NCBI GenBank assembly: GCA_022842245.1
Contig: JALHPZ010000048.1
Location: 1-32,590, forward strand
Source of the DNA: Gemmataceae bacterium
Lineage (GTDB): Bacteria; Planctomycetota; Planctomycetia; Gemmatales; Gemmataceae
Direction: 5' to 3'
DNA length: 32,590 nt
Shown: positions 25,301 through 32,590 of the stretch, in pieces
Layout: each line of letters opens with the position of its first letter
How positions within the stretch are numbered: position 1 is the first letter of the stretch
The notes under the pieces: generated by a model
Database searches by the model: none
The model's input: only the letters and a program-made list of their open reading frames with translations
What the model was told of the DNA's origin: nothing
Translations under genes and position numbers: made by a program

Positions 25301-25537
25301 CGCGAGCTGAACGGCGACCGGACGCTGGCGGCACGGAACGAGAACGTGCCGGATTCGATTCGGGCGTCGATCCGGAACGCGTCAAGTGCTCATCAGGACG
25401 CCATCGCGAAGCCGACGGGGACGCAGAAGGAATTGCTTGTGAGTTCGTCGAAGGCGCTCGCGGCCGTGGCGGCGGCGGTGGCCGAGGTGGCGAAGTCGCT
25501 GCCGGAGCTGGAGAAGGCCGTCGAAGCGGCCAAATAG
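22364..25537 (+). CDS. Secreted Asp-box (BNR/sortilin-like) beta-propeller protein
   Basis: 1057 residues from the ATG at 22364. This start opens the signal peptide (about 1-20, Leu-Ala-Pro-Ala-Gln-Ala) and has GGAGG 11 bases upstream; the longer open frame upstream is not protein-like. Residues about 25-770 contain at least ten Asp-boxes (Ser-x-Asp-x-Gly-x-Thr-Trp), for example Lys-Thr-Thr-Asp-Gly-Gly-Lys-Thr-Trp, the mark of VPS10/sortilin-like multi-blade propellers often annotated as glycosyl hydrolases. A linker with Lys/Glu-rich helices and a beta domain follows, and the last 150 residues are helical coiled-coil-like. No catalytic sialidase residues can be assigned. It is probably exported to bind peptides or glycans. 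Its transcription diverges from the DUF1559 gene. Confidence 0.9.
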   Translation: MLASLVLALALAPAQAPAAYAPPVGSFKLRSIGPALTSGRVVGFAVDPSDRAKYFVAVASGGVWKTVNAGTSWTPVFDNEGSYSIGCVVLDPKNPNVVWVGSGENNSQRSVAYGDGVYKSIDGGRSWTNVGLKASEHIGTIVIDPRDSNVVYVAAQGPLWGPGGDRGLYKTTDGGKTWNKVLNIDENTGVTDVILDPRNPDILHAASYQRRRHVWTLVNGGPGSGVHRSTDGGKTWKKVGGGLPGGELGRIGLASAPSDPDTLYAIVESADKSGGIFRSTDNGITWSKRNPFDQQAQYYSHIVVDPVNKDRLYVMSVFNQVSDDGGATLRSLGDASKHVDNHEIWIDPKNTNYYLVGCDGGIYESFDRGATWHFKSNLPVTQFYDIGIDQNPASGPFYHVYGGTQDNYTLGGPVRTRSSHGITNGDWYVVQGGDGFHCKVDPTDSNTVYGEYQYGGLCRFDRRTGTSVDIQPKTGPGEAPLRWNWDSPLTLSSHNPKRLYFAANKLFRSDRGDTWVAVSGDLTRQIDRDSLPVMGKVQGPDAVAKHVSTSFYGNCVALAESPKKEGLIYVGTDDGLIQVTEDGGKTWRKDETFPGVPEKTYVSKIVASQHDANTVYASFDNHKNADFKPYLLKSTDAGKTWAAISGDLPERGTVYCLAEDHVNANLLFCGTEFALHVTFDGGKKWHRMKNGLPTIQVKDLVIQKANDDLVVGTFGRGIYVIDDYSALRQLTSPATKPAEILPVKETIQYVRNAQYGGGGKAFQGESFYTAENSAYGAVFTVRIKDAPKSLKQKRRDAERELEKAGKPVPYPSKEQLRAEAEEEAASNALVITDREDAIIARLSCPTGEGVHRLTWGLREMGVNPDAPQGGFGLMVVPGAYKAQIVQTVAGQTKPLSDVTSFLVQPDPLAGLTGADYAAIAAFNKQVKVLQKQLQTVTTAATEAGTKIDSLRKAIKIAPKEQPAIEKALFDLSEKLKVIQRELNGDRTLAARNENVPDSIRASIRNASSAHQDAIAKPTGTQKELLVSSSKALAAVAAAVAEVAKSLPELEKAVEAAK

Positions 25538-25569
25538 GTACGCCAAGGCCAAGCATTCATGAATCATCC

Positions 25570-26337
25570 ATGAACACGCCATCCAATCCTTCGATTGTCG
25601 TGCCGATTCCGGAACCTCCCCCGGGCTGGACTTGCGTCAATCCTTCGGTCGCCGGGCCATCACAGCCCGGACCGAAGGAACACTGGGACATGATTCGCGG
25701 CGCGATCGTTCATGAAGATAATCTGATCAATCATCGATTGACCTGGTTGTTGACGGCGCACGCCTTCATGTTTGCGGCATTCGCGGCGGTTCAGAACGTG
25801 GTGATGACGAAAGATCTGTCTCGCACGCAGATCGTTTTCCTGGAATTGCTGCTCGTTGTCTTGTTCGGCTATTCCATGTTGTTGTGCCATTCCGTCAACT
25901 TCGCGGTTTCGCTCGCCCACAAACATCTGGCCCATTTGAGAAGCTGGTGGATGAAGACATACGAATCTGAGTGCCGCAAGCCGGTGTCCGTGCCGAAGGA
26001 TCATGTTCCGACAACCTATTGGATCGACTGCATTCCAATTGTGAATCTGCTTCGACTCATATATGTTCACGTATTCAACTACAATTGGCTGAGCGAGTCG
26101 GGGTTTGAATATGAGAGTCAACTGAAAACAACCGGTTTGACGGACTGTGAGCCGCAAGAAGCAATCCCGACGAAGTTCCCGCCGATCGGCGGGTGGTTCA
26201 ATCTGGATCCTCATTCCAGTACGAAGTCCATTACCTGGCTTTTGCTCCAGATTGATATTGTCTTATTGTTGTGCAGCTTTGTCATTTTGTGTATCAAATA
26301 CTTTGCACCGCAAATAACAATCGAAACGATCTCATGA
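25570..26337 (+). CDS. Small membrane protein of unknown function
   Basis: 255 residues. The start at 25570 is the first Met after the previous stop in this frame. A Pro-rich N-terminus precedes three membrane helices: about 57-80 (after His-Arg-Leu-Thr-Trp-Leu-Leu-Thr), about 88-115, and 218-242 at the end; the middle part is soluble. The codons are richer in A/T than the neighbours, most clearly in the last 200 bases, which suggests more recent acquisition. Its stop overlaps the next start (ATGA at 26334-26337), so both are translated from one message. A five-codon frame (ATG at 25559, TGA at 25571-25573) overlaps its start. I do not recognise the family. Confidence 0.75.
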   Translation: MNTPSNPSIVVPIPEPPPGWTCVNPSVAGPSQPGPKEHWDMIRGAIVHEDNLINHRLTWLLTAHAFMFAAFAAVQNVVMTKDLSRTQIVFLELLLVVLFGYSMLLCHSVNFAVSLAHKHLAHLRSWWMKTYESECRKPVSVPKDHVPTTYWIDCIPIVNLLRLIYVHVFNYNWLSESGFEYESQLKTTGLTDCEPQEAIPTKFPPIGGWFNLDPHSSTKSITWLLLQIDIVLLLCSFVILCIKYFAPQITIETIS

Positions 26338-27416
26338 GCGAGTCCGCGCGAGTTCCGTGCCCGCACTGCGGCGGCCGCGTGCCGGTGCCGCGGGGGCACT
26401 CGCGCGCGAAGATCCGCTGCGGCGACTGCGGCTACTACGCCCCGGTGCCGGAGAATCTGCGGAGCGAAGCGGCCGACGAAGCGGACGACCTGCCGGTGAT
26501 CGCGCCGGACGCGGTCGAACCGCCGCGCCGGCGGTCCCGCAACGATGACGACGACGACGTGCCGCGACCTCCGCCCGTCCCGCGCTCGAAGCCCAAGAAG
26601 CCCGCCGCGAAGGCCACCGCCCGCGAGAACCCGAACCCGCGCGACCTCCGCCCGGAGTTCGTCATCCCCGACGGCGCGGACCTCGGCCCCGACCTGCTCG
26701 AAGGCAATCAGGTCGAGCACGACGACCAGGCGATCCCGTACCGCGTACCCGGCGACGGCACGATGGCGTGCCGCGAGTGCAACTTCAAACTCCCGCTCGG
26801 TTCGGCCTTCTGTGTCAACTGCGGCCTCGACTTTGCTACCAAGAAGAAGCCCAAGAAGCGCTTCCAGCCGATCGACCGCGAATGGGAACCGCGGATGAAC
26901 CTGACGGTCCGCCTGCAGATTTTCGCCGGGTTGCAGGTGCTCAACGTCCTCGTCATCGTGCTGCTGCGGGAGAACGTCAGCGTCGTCGGTGCCTTGCTCG
27001 CGCTGTTCTTCCAGGGCGGCCTGCAGGCGTTCCTCATTGGCAGCTTCGAGAAGATCGCCGTCCACCGCACCGAGAAGGGCGTGGCCACGATGACCAAGAC
27101 CTGGCGCTTCTGCTTCATACCCATGACGCCCGCCGAGATCGACTGGCGCAAGAGCCACGCCATCGGCGTCATCCACACCCACTCGCTCGGCTTCCTCGAA
27201 TGGTTGACCTTCTTCTACCTGCTGCTGCTGTTCGTCGTTCCCGGGATCGTGTTCTATTTTCTGGTGATCAACCCGATGCGGTACCAGATCGTGCTTTGCG
27301 ACATCTACGGCAGCGTGGACGAGGTGATCTTCCGCACCACGAGCGACGATCAGCCGGAGGAGATCTGCCGCGTCGCCAGCACGGCGACCGGCCTCACGTA
27401 CCGCGGGACGATGTGA
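26334..27416 (+). CDS. Double zinc-ribbon membrane protein, function unknown
   Basis: 360 residues. The start at 26334 overlaps the upstream stop by four bases and has no own ribosome binding site, which points to translational coupling. A first zinc ribbon has Cys9-x-x-Cys12 and Cys29-x-x-Cys32. It is followed by an acidic, Pro/Arg-rich linker (about 40-130) and a second ribbon with Cys146-x-x-Cys149 and Cys160-x-x-Cys163. Helices follow at about 200-235 (Leu-Gln-Ile-Phe-Ala-Gly-Leu-Gln-Val-Leu, then Val-Gly-Ala-Leu-Leu-Ala-Leu-Phe) and at 285-310. The ribbons should face the cytoplasm. Its downstream neighbour is a kinase gene 39 bases away, so it may be its partner or substrate; that is inference. 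Confidence 0.8.
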   Translation: MSESARVPCPHCGGRVPVPRGHSRAKIRCGDCGYYAPVPENLRSEAADEADDLPVIAPDAVEPPRRRSRNDDDDDVPRPPPVPRSKPKKPAAKATARENPNPRDLRPEFVIPDGADLGPDLLEGNQVEHDDQAIPYRVPGDGTMACRECNFKLPLGSAFCVNCGLDFATKKKPKKRFQPIDREWEPRMNLTVRLQIFAGLQVLNVLVIVLLRENVSVVGALLALFFQGGLQAFLIGSFEKIAVHRTEKGVATMTKTWRFCFIPMTPAEIDWRKSHAIGVIHTHSLGFLEWLTFFYLLLLFVVPGIVFYFLVINPMRYQIVLCDIYGSVDEVIFRTTSDDQPEEICRVASTATGLTYRGTM

Positions 27417-27455
27417 AACCGGGAACCGCCGCCTCGCGCAGGAGCATCGGACCGC

Positions 27456-30400
27456 ATGGCCGAACCCGAATCCACGCGACCGTACCATCCGCCCACGAAC
27501 GCCTCGACGGAAGAGGGCACGAACCCGTTCGTGCCGGACGCGGTCGACGGCGCGGAACCGGGCGATCGGCCGGCGCTCGCTGGGTATGAGCTTCTCGGCC
27601 CGCTCGGCAAGGGCGGGATGGGAGTCGTCTATCAGGCCCGTCACGTCGGTTTGAACCGCCTCGTCGCAATCAAGATGCTGCCCCGGCCCGTCGGGGAGGA
27701 TACGGTGGCGGCCGCGCGCTTCCTTGCCGAGGCTCAGGTCGTGGCGGCGGTGCGCCACCCGAACGTCGTCTCCGTGTTCGACTACGGCCGCAGCGGCGGT
27801 CGCGCCTATCTGGCGATGGAACTGCTGCCGGGTGGGACGCTGGCCGAACGGCTGAAGGAATCCCCGCAACTTCGCCCGCGGGAGGCGGCCGAACTGCTGG
27901 AAGCGATCGCCCGCGGCGTCGGCGCGGCGCACGAGCAAGGGATCGTGCATCGCGACCTCAAGCCGGGCAACGTGCTCTTCGCGGCCGACGGCACGCCAAA
28001 GGTCGCCGACTTCGGCCTCGCCAAGCAGACCGGCTCCGACCTGACCGCCACGCAGGCACTCATGGGCACGCCGAGCTACATGGCGCCGGAGCAGGCGGCC
28101 GGGCGGGGGAAGTTCGTCGGTCCGCCGGCGGACGTGTGGGCGCTGGGCGTGATGCTCTACGAGTGCCTCGCGGGCCGGCGGCCGTTCCAGGCGGCGGACA
28201 CGATGTCGCTGCTGACGAAGATCGTGAACGACGCCGCGCCGCGCGTGCGGTCCTTGGTCGGTCGGCTGCCGCGCGAGCTGGATGTGATCGTCGAGAAGTG
28301 CCTGGCGAAGGAGCCGGGGGATCGCTACGCGACGGCGGGGGAACTGGCGGAGGATCTGCGGCGGTGGCGCGCCGGGGAGCCGATCGCGGCGAAACCCGCG
28401 GGGGTCGCCGAGCGGGCGTTCAAGTGGGCGAAGCGGAAGCCGACGCTCGCCGCGGCGTGGATGCTGGGAACGCTCGTCGTGATCCTGGGCGGGCTGGGAA
28501 CCGTCTCGACCCTGTCCTGGTTCCGCGCCGAGCGGGCGCGGGATGAGCTGGCCACGGCGCAGGGCCGCACCGAGGAGGCGCGGAAACAGGCGGTCTTCGA
28601 AAAGGGGAAGACCGAAGACGCCCTGAAGCAGGTCGAGGCGGCGCGCGGCGAACTGCAAAGGACGAACGCCGAACTGGACACCGTCAACTACCTCTCCACG
28701 ATCGACCTCGCGTATCGCTCGCACGCCGGGAACATGGCGCTGCTCGAAACCCGCGCGCTGCTGAACGACTGCAACCCGAAGCTCCGCAACTGGGAATGGC
28801 ACTACCTCGACCGGCTCGCGCACCCGGAGTTGGCGCTCGTGGAACCGGACGGGCTAGGGGAGATCGAACGGAAACAGTTCTACTTCCTCGACGCCGCGTT
28901 CAGCCCCGACGGAGAACGGTTGTACGTGGCCGGTAGCGATCCGACGCTGCGCGTATGGGACACGAAGGCCGGGCGATGGGACAAGTCGGTCCGGAGCGAG
29001 GTGCCGTTCCTGCGCACGCTGCGCGCGAGCCCGGACGGCAAACGCCTGCTGACGACCGGCCCCGGCGAAGTCTGCGTCTGGAACGCGGGGACCCTGGCGG
29101 TCGAGCGGCGCTGGAAACGACCGCCGAACGAACCCGAAGCCCGCGCCTGGTTCGCCCCGGACGGCCAACACGTCGTCACGGCGGCGATCCGGGAATCGAA
29201 GGCGCGGCTGCGCGCCATCGACACCGGTGCGGAGGTGAAGAGCTTCAACGTGCCGGACGAAGAGGAAATCTGGGCGGCCGGGTTTCCCGATGGAAAGCTG
29301 CGACTCGTGACGCTCGACCGCCGCGCACCGAACGACTTCCGCCCGGCGACCGTGCGCGTCCACGACGTGGAAACCACATCGCCGCCGGTCGTGGTGCCGA
29401 ACGTCGCGCCCGCGCCGGGGTCGCGCGTCTTCAAGGCCGGGCTACACGGCGTGGTCATCGATGTCAGCCCCGACGGCCACCGCGTGCTTGTGACAACGAA
29501 TACCAATCCCTACAAGGCGACAATTTGGAATGGCCGCACCCAGTCGACTCAGGAGTTGACGAACCTGCAGTACAACGGCCCGCACTGGTTTTCGCCGGAC
29601 GGCGCGGAGATCCTTTCGGTCGGCCGGCAGAAAGTGACGCGGACGGACCTGCAACGGAACAGCGCCCGCGAGTACCTCGGCCCCCTGGAGGCCCTGCGGT
29701 TCGCGACGATGAGCGCGGACGGGCGGTTCATCGCCGCCGCCGGCGGGCAGGGCCAACCCTTGCGAATCTGGGACGCGTCGCGCCCACTCGGTCCCGTCAC
29801 GTTTCCGCGAAACTTCAACCAACTTAGCAGCATCGTCGGCCGCTTCTCGCCGGACGGCACGCGCTACCTGACATGGTGGGACGACGGCAGCGCCCGCGAA
29901 TACGACACCGCGACCGGGAAGGAACTGCGCATCCTCGATCGCTTCCCGCTCGTGCCGAACGCGAACGGAACGGGCGCCAGCCTGCGTGCGGCGGGCAGCG
30001 GTTACAGCCACGACGGCCGGCGCGTGCTGCTCTCGGCCGCGCGGGAAGACGCGAACCAGGCCCACATACTCCGCGTCTACGATGCTGCCACGGGAAAGCT
30101 CGAAGTCGATGTGCCGGAGAAAGGCCGATCCGGTGGTTCGCATGCGTTCACGGCCGACGGGTCCGGCGTGTACGTCTATGACGACGCCGGCGGTACGGGC
30201 GTCTGGGATCTCGCGACGCGATCGTATCGCGGGGCGATTCCCGAGGTGATGCGCGTCTACGCCGTCAGCCCCTGCGGTCGATATCTGCTCACCGACGACA
30301 CGCCGCCGGACCGCGCGCTGCCCGAACGGCGCGCCGGCCTGCGCTCCGCGAAGACCGGAAAGCGCGTCGCGAACCTCGCCGGCTACCCGCCGGTCAACAG

Positions 30401-30761
30401 CCCCGATTCGATCTGGCTGAACGCCGCCTTCAGCCGCGACGGCGAGCGCGTCGCCGTCGCCTGCCCGGACCTGAAGGTCCGCGTCTGGAAAACCGCGACG
30501 GGCGAACTGCTGAGCACGACGCGCGACCCGTCTTCGTTGCCGAAACTCGGCCTCGCGTTCTCTCCGGACGGCGAACGGCTGGCGACGTCCAACGGCGGCT
30601 TCGGCGCCGACGTGTGGGACGTGCGCACCGGCCGCGCCGTGCTGCCGCGCCAGACCTTCCGCATGGGCGCGGCCGCGATCGCGTTCACCCCCGATGGCCG
30701 CACGCTCCTCATGGGCGGCCTCGTGCGCGAACTGATGACGCGCGTCGACGCCGGGCGATAG
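27456..30761 (+). CDS. Membrane-anchored Ser/Thr protein kinase with C-terminal WD40 repeats
   Basis: 1101 residues. The Hanks-type kinase domain (about 44-305) has all key parts: Gly-loop Gly-Lys-Gly-Gly-Met-Gly (51-56), Lys73 in Val-Ala-Ile-Lys, Glu92, catalytic His165-Arg-Asp167 with Lys169 and Asn172, Asp185-Phe-Gly, and Ala-Pro-Glu (210-212), so it should be active. One membrane helix lies at 329-353, then a helical linker (about 360-410). The rest holds about a dozen WD40-like blades recognisable by Phe-Ser-Pro-Asp-Gly and Val-Trp-Asp. The first part is cytoplasmic; the propeller is outside the membrane if the topology is as in related kinases. The ATG at 27456 has GGAG 11 bases upstream. 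It probably forms a unit with the zinc-ribbon gene. Confidence 0.95.
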   Translation: MAEPESTRPYHPPTNASTEEGTNPFVPDAVDGAEPGDRPALAGYELLGPLGKGGMGVVYQARHVGLNRLVAIKMLPRPVGEDTVAAARFLAEAQVVAAVRHPNVVSVFDYGRSGGRAYLAMELLPGGTLAERLKESPQLRPREAAELLEAIARGVGAAHEQGIVHRDLKPGNVLFAADGTPKVADFGLAKQTGSDLTATQALMGTPSYMAPEQAAGRGKFVGPPADVWALGVMLYECLAGRRPFQAADTMSLLTKIVNDAAPRVRSLVGRLPRELDVIVEKCLAKEPGDRYATAGELAEDLRRWRAGEPIAAKPAGVAERAFKWAKRKPTLAAAWMLGTLVVILGGLGTVSTLSWFRAERARDELATAQGRTEEARKQAVFEKGKTEDALKQVEAARGELQRTNAELDTVNYLSTIDLAYRSHAGNMALLETRALLNDCNPKLRNWEWHYLDRLAHPELALVEPDGLGEIERKQFYFLDAAFSPDGERLYVAGSDPTLRVWDTKAGRWDKSVRSEVPFLRTLRASPDGKRLLTTGPGEVCVWNAGTLAVERRWKRPPNEPEARAWFAPDGQHVVTAAIRESKARLRAIDTGAEVKSFNVPDEEEIWAAGFPDGKLRLVTLDRRAPNDFRPATVRVHDVETTSPPVVVPNVAPAPGSRVFKAGLHGVVIDVSPDGHRVLVTTNTNPYKATIWNGRTQSTQELTNLQYNGPHWFSPDGAEILSVGRQKVTRTDLQRNSAREYLGPLEALRFATMSADGRFIAAAGGQGQPLRIWDASRPLGPVTFPRNFNQLSSIVGRFSPDGTRYLTWWDDGSAREYDTATGKELRILDRFPLVPNANGTGASLRAAGSGYSHDGRRVLLSAAREDANQAHILRVYDAATGKLEVDVPEKGRSGGSHAFTADGSGVYVYDDAGGTGVWDLATRSYRGAIPEVMRVYAVSPCGRYLLTDDTPPDRALPERRAGLRSAKTGKRVANLAGYPPVNSPDSIWLNAAFSRDGERVAVACPDLKVRVWKTATGELLSTTRDPSSLPKLGLAFSPDGERLATSNGGFGADVWDVRTGRAVLPRQTFRMGAAAIAFTPDGRTLLMGGLVRELMTRVDAGR

Positions 30762-30819
30762 TGTGTCGTTGGTCGGTCGAGGTTGGGGGGAGGCCGGCAC
30801 TTCGCCGGGCGGAAGAAGT

Positions 30820-32061
30820 TCAGACGTGCTGCCCGGCGAGCCAGCCGGTGCTCCACGCGCTCTGGAAGTTGTAGCCGCCGATCCAGCCGTCGAGATCGAG
30901 CACTTCCCCGGCCAGGAACAGGCCGGGTTTCTTCTTGCTCTGCATCGTGCGCGAATCCACCTCGTCGAGCGACACGCCTCCGGCGGTCACCTCGGCCTTC
31001 TCGTAGCCGAGCGTTCCCTTCACCGGCAGTCGCAAGCGCTTGACGGATTGCACGAGTTTCGCACGGTCCACCTTGCTCAGCGCCGCGGCGCGGCGATCGG
31101 GCGGCAAGCCGCAGACCAGGAGCAACTGATCGCAGACGCGGCGCGGGAGCATCGCGGACATGACGACTGCCAGGAGTTGCTTGCCGTTCGCGACCGTCTC
31201 GACGCGCAGGAATTCGTCGAACGCCGTCTCCTTCACCTCCGGCAGCAGGTCGAGTTCGAGGATCAACTTCGACGGCGTCGCGTGGCCGCTGATCGCGCGG
31301 CTGACGTCCAGCGGGGCGGGGCCGGTGAGGCCGAAGTGCGCGAACAGCGTCGAACCGCGCCGGGCGCTCAGGACCTTTGATTCTTCCAGCACTTTCAAAC
31401 CGATGTCGGGCAGCGTGACGCCCTGCAGTTCCTTGATCCACGTCGGTTGCACCGTGACGGGCACGAGGGCCGGCCGCGTCGACACGATACTGTGGCCGAA
31501 CTTCGTGGCGAAGCCGTAGCCGTCGCCGGTGGTGCCGCAGCCGGGGAACGACAGGCCGCCGGTGGTGACGACGACATGCTCGCAGGTGAGCGTCCGCTTG
31601 TCGGTGACGACGCGGAAGCCGCCGTCGATGGCGTCGAGGTCGCGGGCCGGCTCCTGGAGCGCGAGCGTCGCATTCGTGCGGCCGAGCCGGCGGAGGAGCG
31701 CGTTCAGCACGTCGAGCGCGCGGTCGGAGACGGGGAAGATCTTGCCGGTGTCCTCGACCTTCGTGGCGACGCCCTCCGCTTCGAAGAACGCGATCGTCTC
31801 CTTCACGCCGAAGTTGGCGAGGGCGGAGTGGAGGAACTTGCCGTTCGGCCCGAAGGCCTCGACGATGCCGCGGTTGTCGCAGTCGTGGGTGATGTTGCAG
31901 CGCGTGCCGCCGGACATGAGGATCTTGACGCCGGGCTTCTTGCCCTTCTCGAGGAGCAGCACGCGCCGCCCCCGCTCGGCCGCGTGGATAGCGGCCATGA
32001 GCCCGGCCGCGCCGGCGCCGAGGACGATGGCGTCGAAGTCATGAACTGGCATTGTCTGCAT
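30820..32061 (-). CDS. HI0933-family FAD-dependent oxidoreductase
   Basis: 413 residues. The N-terminal dinucleotide-binding fold has Gly15-Ala-Gly-Ala-Ala-Gly20 and the Glu ending strand 2 (Leu-Leu-Glu-Lys-Gly). It then shows the family motif Ser-Gly-Gly-x-Arg-Cys-Asn, Thr-Gly-Gly-Leu-Ser-Phe-Pro, and the C-terminal Gly-Glu-x-Leu-Asp-x-Asp-Gly-x-Ile-Gly-Gly-Tyr-Asn-Phe-Gln. These define the HI0933/YhiN/BaiN-like flavoproteins, cytoplasmic enzymes of mostly unknown substrate. The start ATG shares its A with the stop of the upstream gene (TAATG at 32061), so translation is coupled; an alternative ATG is three codons downstream (32052). The 58-bp gap to the convergent kinase gene has only a weak 5-bp hairpin. 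Confidence 0.93.
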   Translation of the reverse strand: MQTMPVHDFDAIVLGAGAAGLMAAIHAAERGRRVLLLEKGKKPGVKILMSGGTRCNITHDCDNRGIVEAFGPNGKFLHSALANFGVKETIAFFEAEGVATKVEDTGKIFPVSDRALDVLNALLRRLGRTNATLALQEPARDLDAIDGGFRVVTDKRTLTCEHVVVTTGGLSFPGCGTTGDGYGFATKFGHSIVSTRPALVPVTVQPTWIKELQGVTLPDIGLKVLEESKVLSARRGSTLFAHFGLTGPAPLDVSRAISGHATPSKLILELDLLPEVKETAFDEFLRVETVANGKQLLAVVMSAMLPRRVCDQLLLVCGLPPDRRAAALSKVDRAKLVQSVKRLRLPVKGTLGYEKAEVTAGGVSLDEVDSRTMQSKKKPGLFLAGEVLDLDGWIGGYNFQSAWSTGWLAGQHV

Positions 32062-32489
32062 TACACGAAAAGTACATCGTCACCGGGCTGGGCTTCGCGA
32101 ACTTTCTTCGAGAAACCGCGATAGAAGAACGTCAGGCTCTCGGCCGGATCGCCCGACAGTCGGCCCTGCGCTTTGTCCCAAGTCAGGATCGCAATCCGGT
32201 AATTCGGCTCACCTACGACCAAGACCGGTTGATCGCGTTCTTCGTGCCAGTAGTACTGGCCTCCGTGATTCCGGCGGGCCACTTCGAGGATGTAGCAACC
32301 GAAATACTGAGCCGACTTTTCGCGTTGCTCGGGAGTCATGTCGTCGAAGTAATCCGCCACCTCATCGGCCATTCGTTCCAAGGTTTCCACACTGGCTTCC
32401 GAAAAGTCCAATACGCCGAAGCTCATCGCTTCGCTCATTTCAACCGCCAGATTGGCGCAGTATTCGACTTGTTCGTTCACGTCGTCCAT
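32061..32489 (-). CDS. Small acidic protein of unknown function, coupled to the flavoprotein gene
   Basis: 142 residues. The ATG at 32487-32489 has GAGG 5 bases upstream. The N-terminal half is helical and acidic (Glu/Asp-rich, including Asp-Asp-Met-Thr-Pro-Glu-Gln-Arg). The C-terminal half has strands with Gly-Gly-Gln-Tyr-Tyr-Trp, Gln-Pro-Val-Leu-Val-Val-Gly and Leu-Thr-Phe-Phe-Tyr-Arg-Gly-Phe. No signal peptide or membrane helix, so cytoplasmic. Its stop overlaps the start of the flavoprotein gene by one base. The second half resembles small orphan proteins carrying a Gly-Gly-x-Tyr-x-Trp motif, but I cannot name a family. Confidence 0.7.
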   Translation of the reverse strand: MDDVNEQVEYCANLAVEMSEAMSFGVLDFSEASVETLERMADEVADYFDDMTPEQREKSAQYFGCYILEVARRNHGGQYYWHEERDQPVLVVGEPNYRIAILTWDKAQGRLSGDPAESLTFFYRGFSKKVREAQPGDDVLFV

Positions 32490-32563
32490 CTTCGCCTCGA
32501 TACGTTCGGTTTCGATAAGGGAATCGTCGAAATATGGCCTTCATTGCAAGCACCAACGGCGAG

Positions 32564-32584
32564 CGTCCCGGCGTGAGCGGGACG
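32564..32584. repeat. Short inverted repeat at the window end
   Basis: CGTCCCG (32564-32570) and CGGGACG (32578-32584) flank seven bases (GCGTGAG). The composition resembles small dispersed palindromes in planctomycete intergenic DNA, but the window ends here, so its extent is unknown. Confidence 0.35.
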
Positions 32585-32590
32585 TGGCTG

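Noticed and set aside
26211..28823. 870-codon minus-strand frame opposite the zinc-ribbon and kinase genes
   Set aside because: Shadow of the GC-rich third positions; the plus strand carries complete kinase motifs.
30762..30819. Possible terminator between the kinase and flavoprotein genes
   Set aside because: Only a 5-bp CCGGC/GCCGG hairpin without a T-run is present, too weak to call.

Overview
This window looks like chromosomal DNA of a planctomycete, most likely a member of the Gemmataceae or a relative. That rests on high GC, a DUF1559 pilin-like protein, a secreted YTV-repeat protein, Hanks-type kinases fused to WD40 or TPR regions, very large lineage-specific membrane proteins, ThyX instead of ThyA, and a MutL with its own endonuclease motif. 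The assignment is inferred from gene families; no rRNA or tRNA gene was seen.

Layout. (1) 1-1952: C-terminal TPR part of a membrane protein, probably a kinase, cut by the window edge. (2) 2247-5555, minus strand: a 758-residue Cys-rich YTV-repeat surface protein and a secreted SGNH/GDSL hydrolase. (3) 5556-6031: a 476-bp gap holding two hairpins, a possible gene remnant and a strong terminator-like hairpin with no plus-strand gene in front of it. (4) 6032-6856, minus: thyX. (5) 7094-15190, plus: two adjacent giant exported or membrane proteins (1107 and 1589 residues) that look like three copies of one architecture, the last two fused; a small BON-domain protein (minus) converges on them. (6) 15814-20549, plus: a HemX/CcsA-like membrane protein, hemA, mutL and a small putative DNA-binding protein. 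The first two are separated by a repeat element, and mutL carries a palindromic segment in its linker. (7) 20595-22070, minus: DUF1559 protein and a small lipoprotein. (8) 22364-25537, plus: secreted Asp-box/sortilin-like beta-propeller protein. (9) 25570-30761, plus: an AT-richer small membrane protein, a double zinc-ribbon membrane protein overlapping it by four bases, and a Ser/Thr kinase with WD40 repeats. (10) 30820-32489, minus: a small acidic protein translationally coupled to a HI0933-type flavoprotein.

How the genes fit together. Housekeeping functions (heme synthesis, mismatch repair, thymidylate synthesis) are interleaved with envelope and signalling genes. The best candidate for something undescribed is the 8-kb pair of giant proteins: each unit has an export signal or leading hydrophobic segment, a short conserved N-terminal motif, a beta-rich ectodomain and a terminal cluster of membrane helices. 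The second candidate is the zinc-ribbon/membrane/kinase operon. Starts were moved to internal Met codons where a signal peptide, ribosome binding site or family N-terminus supports it.
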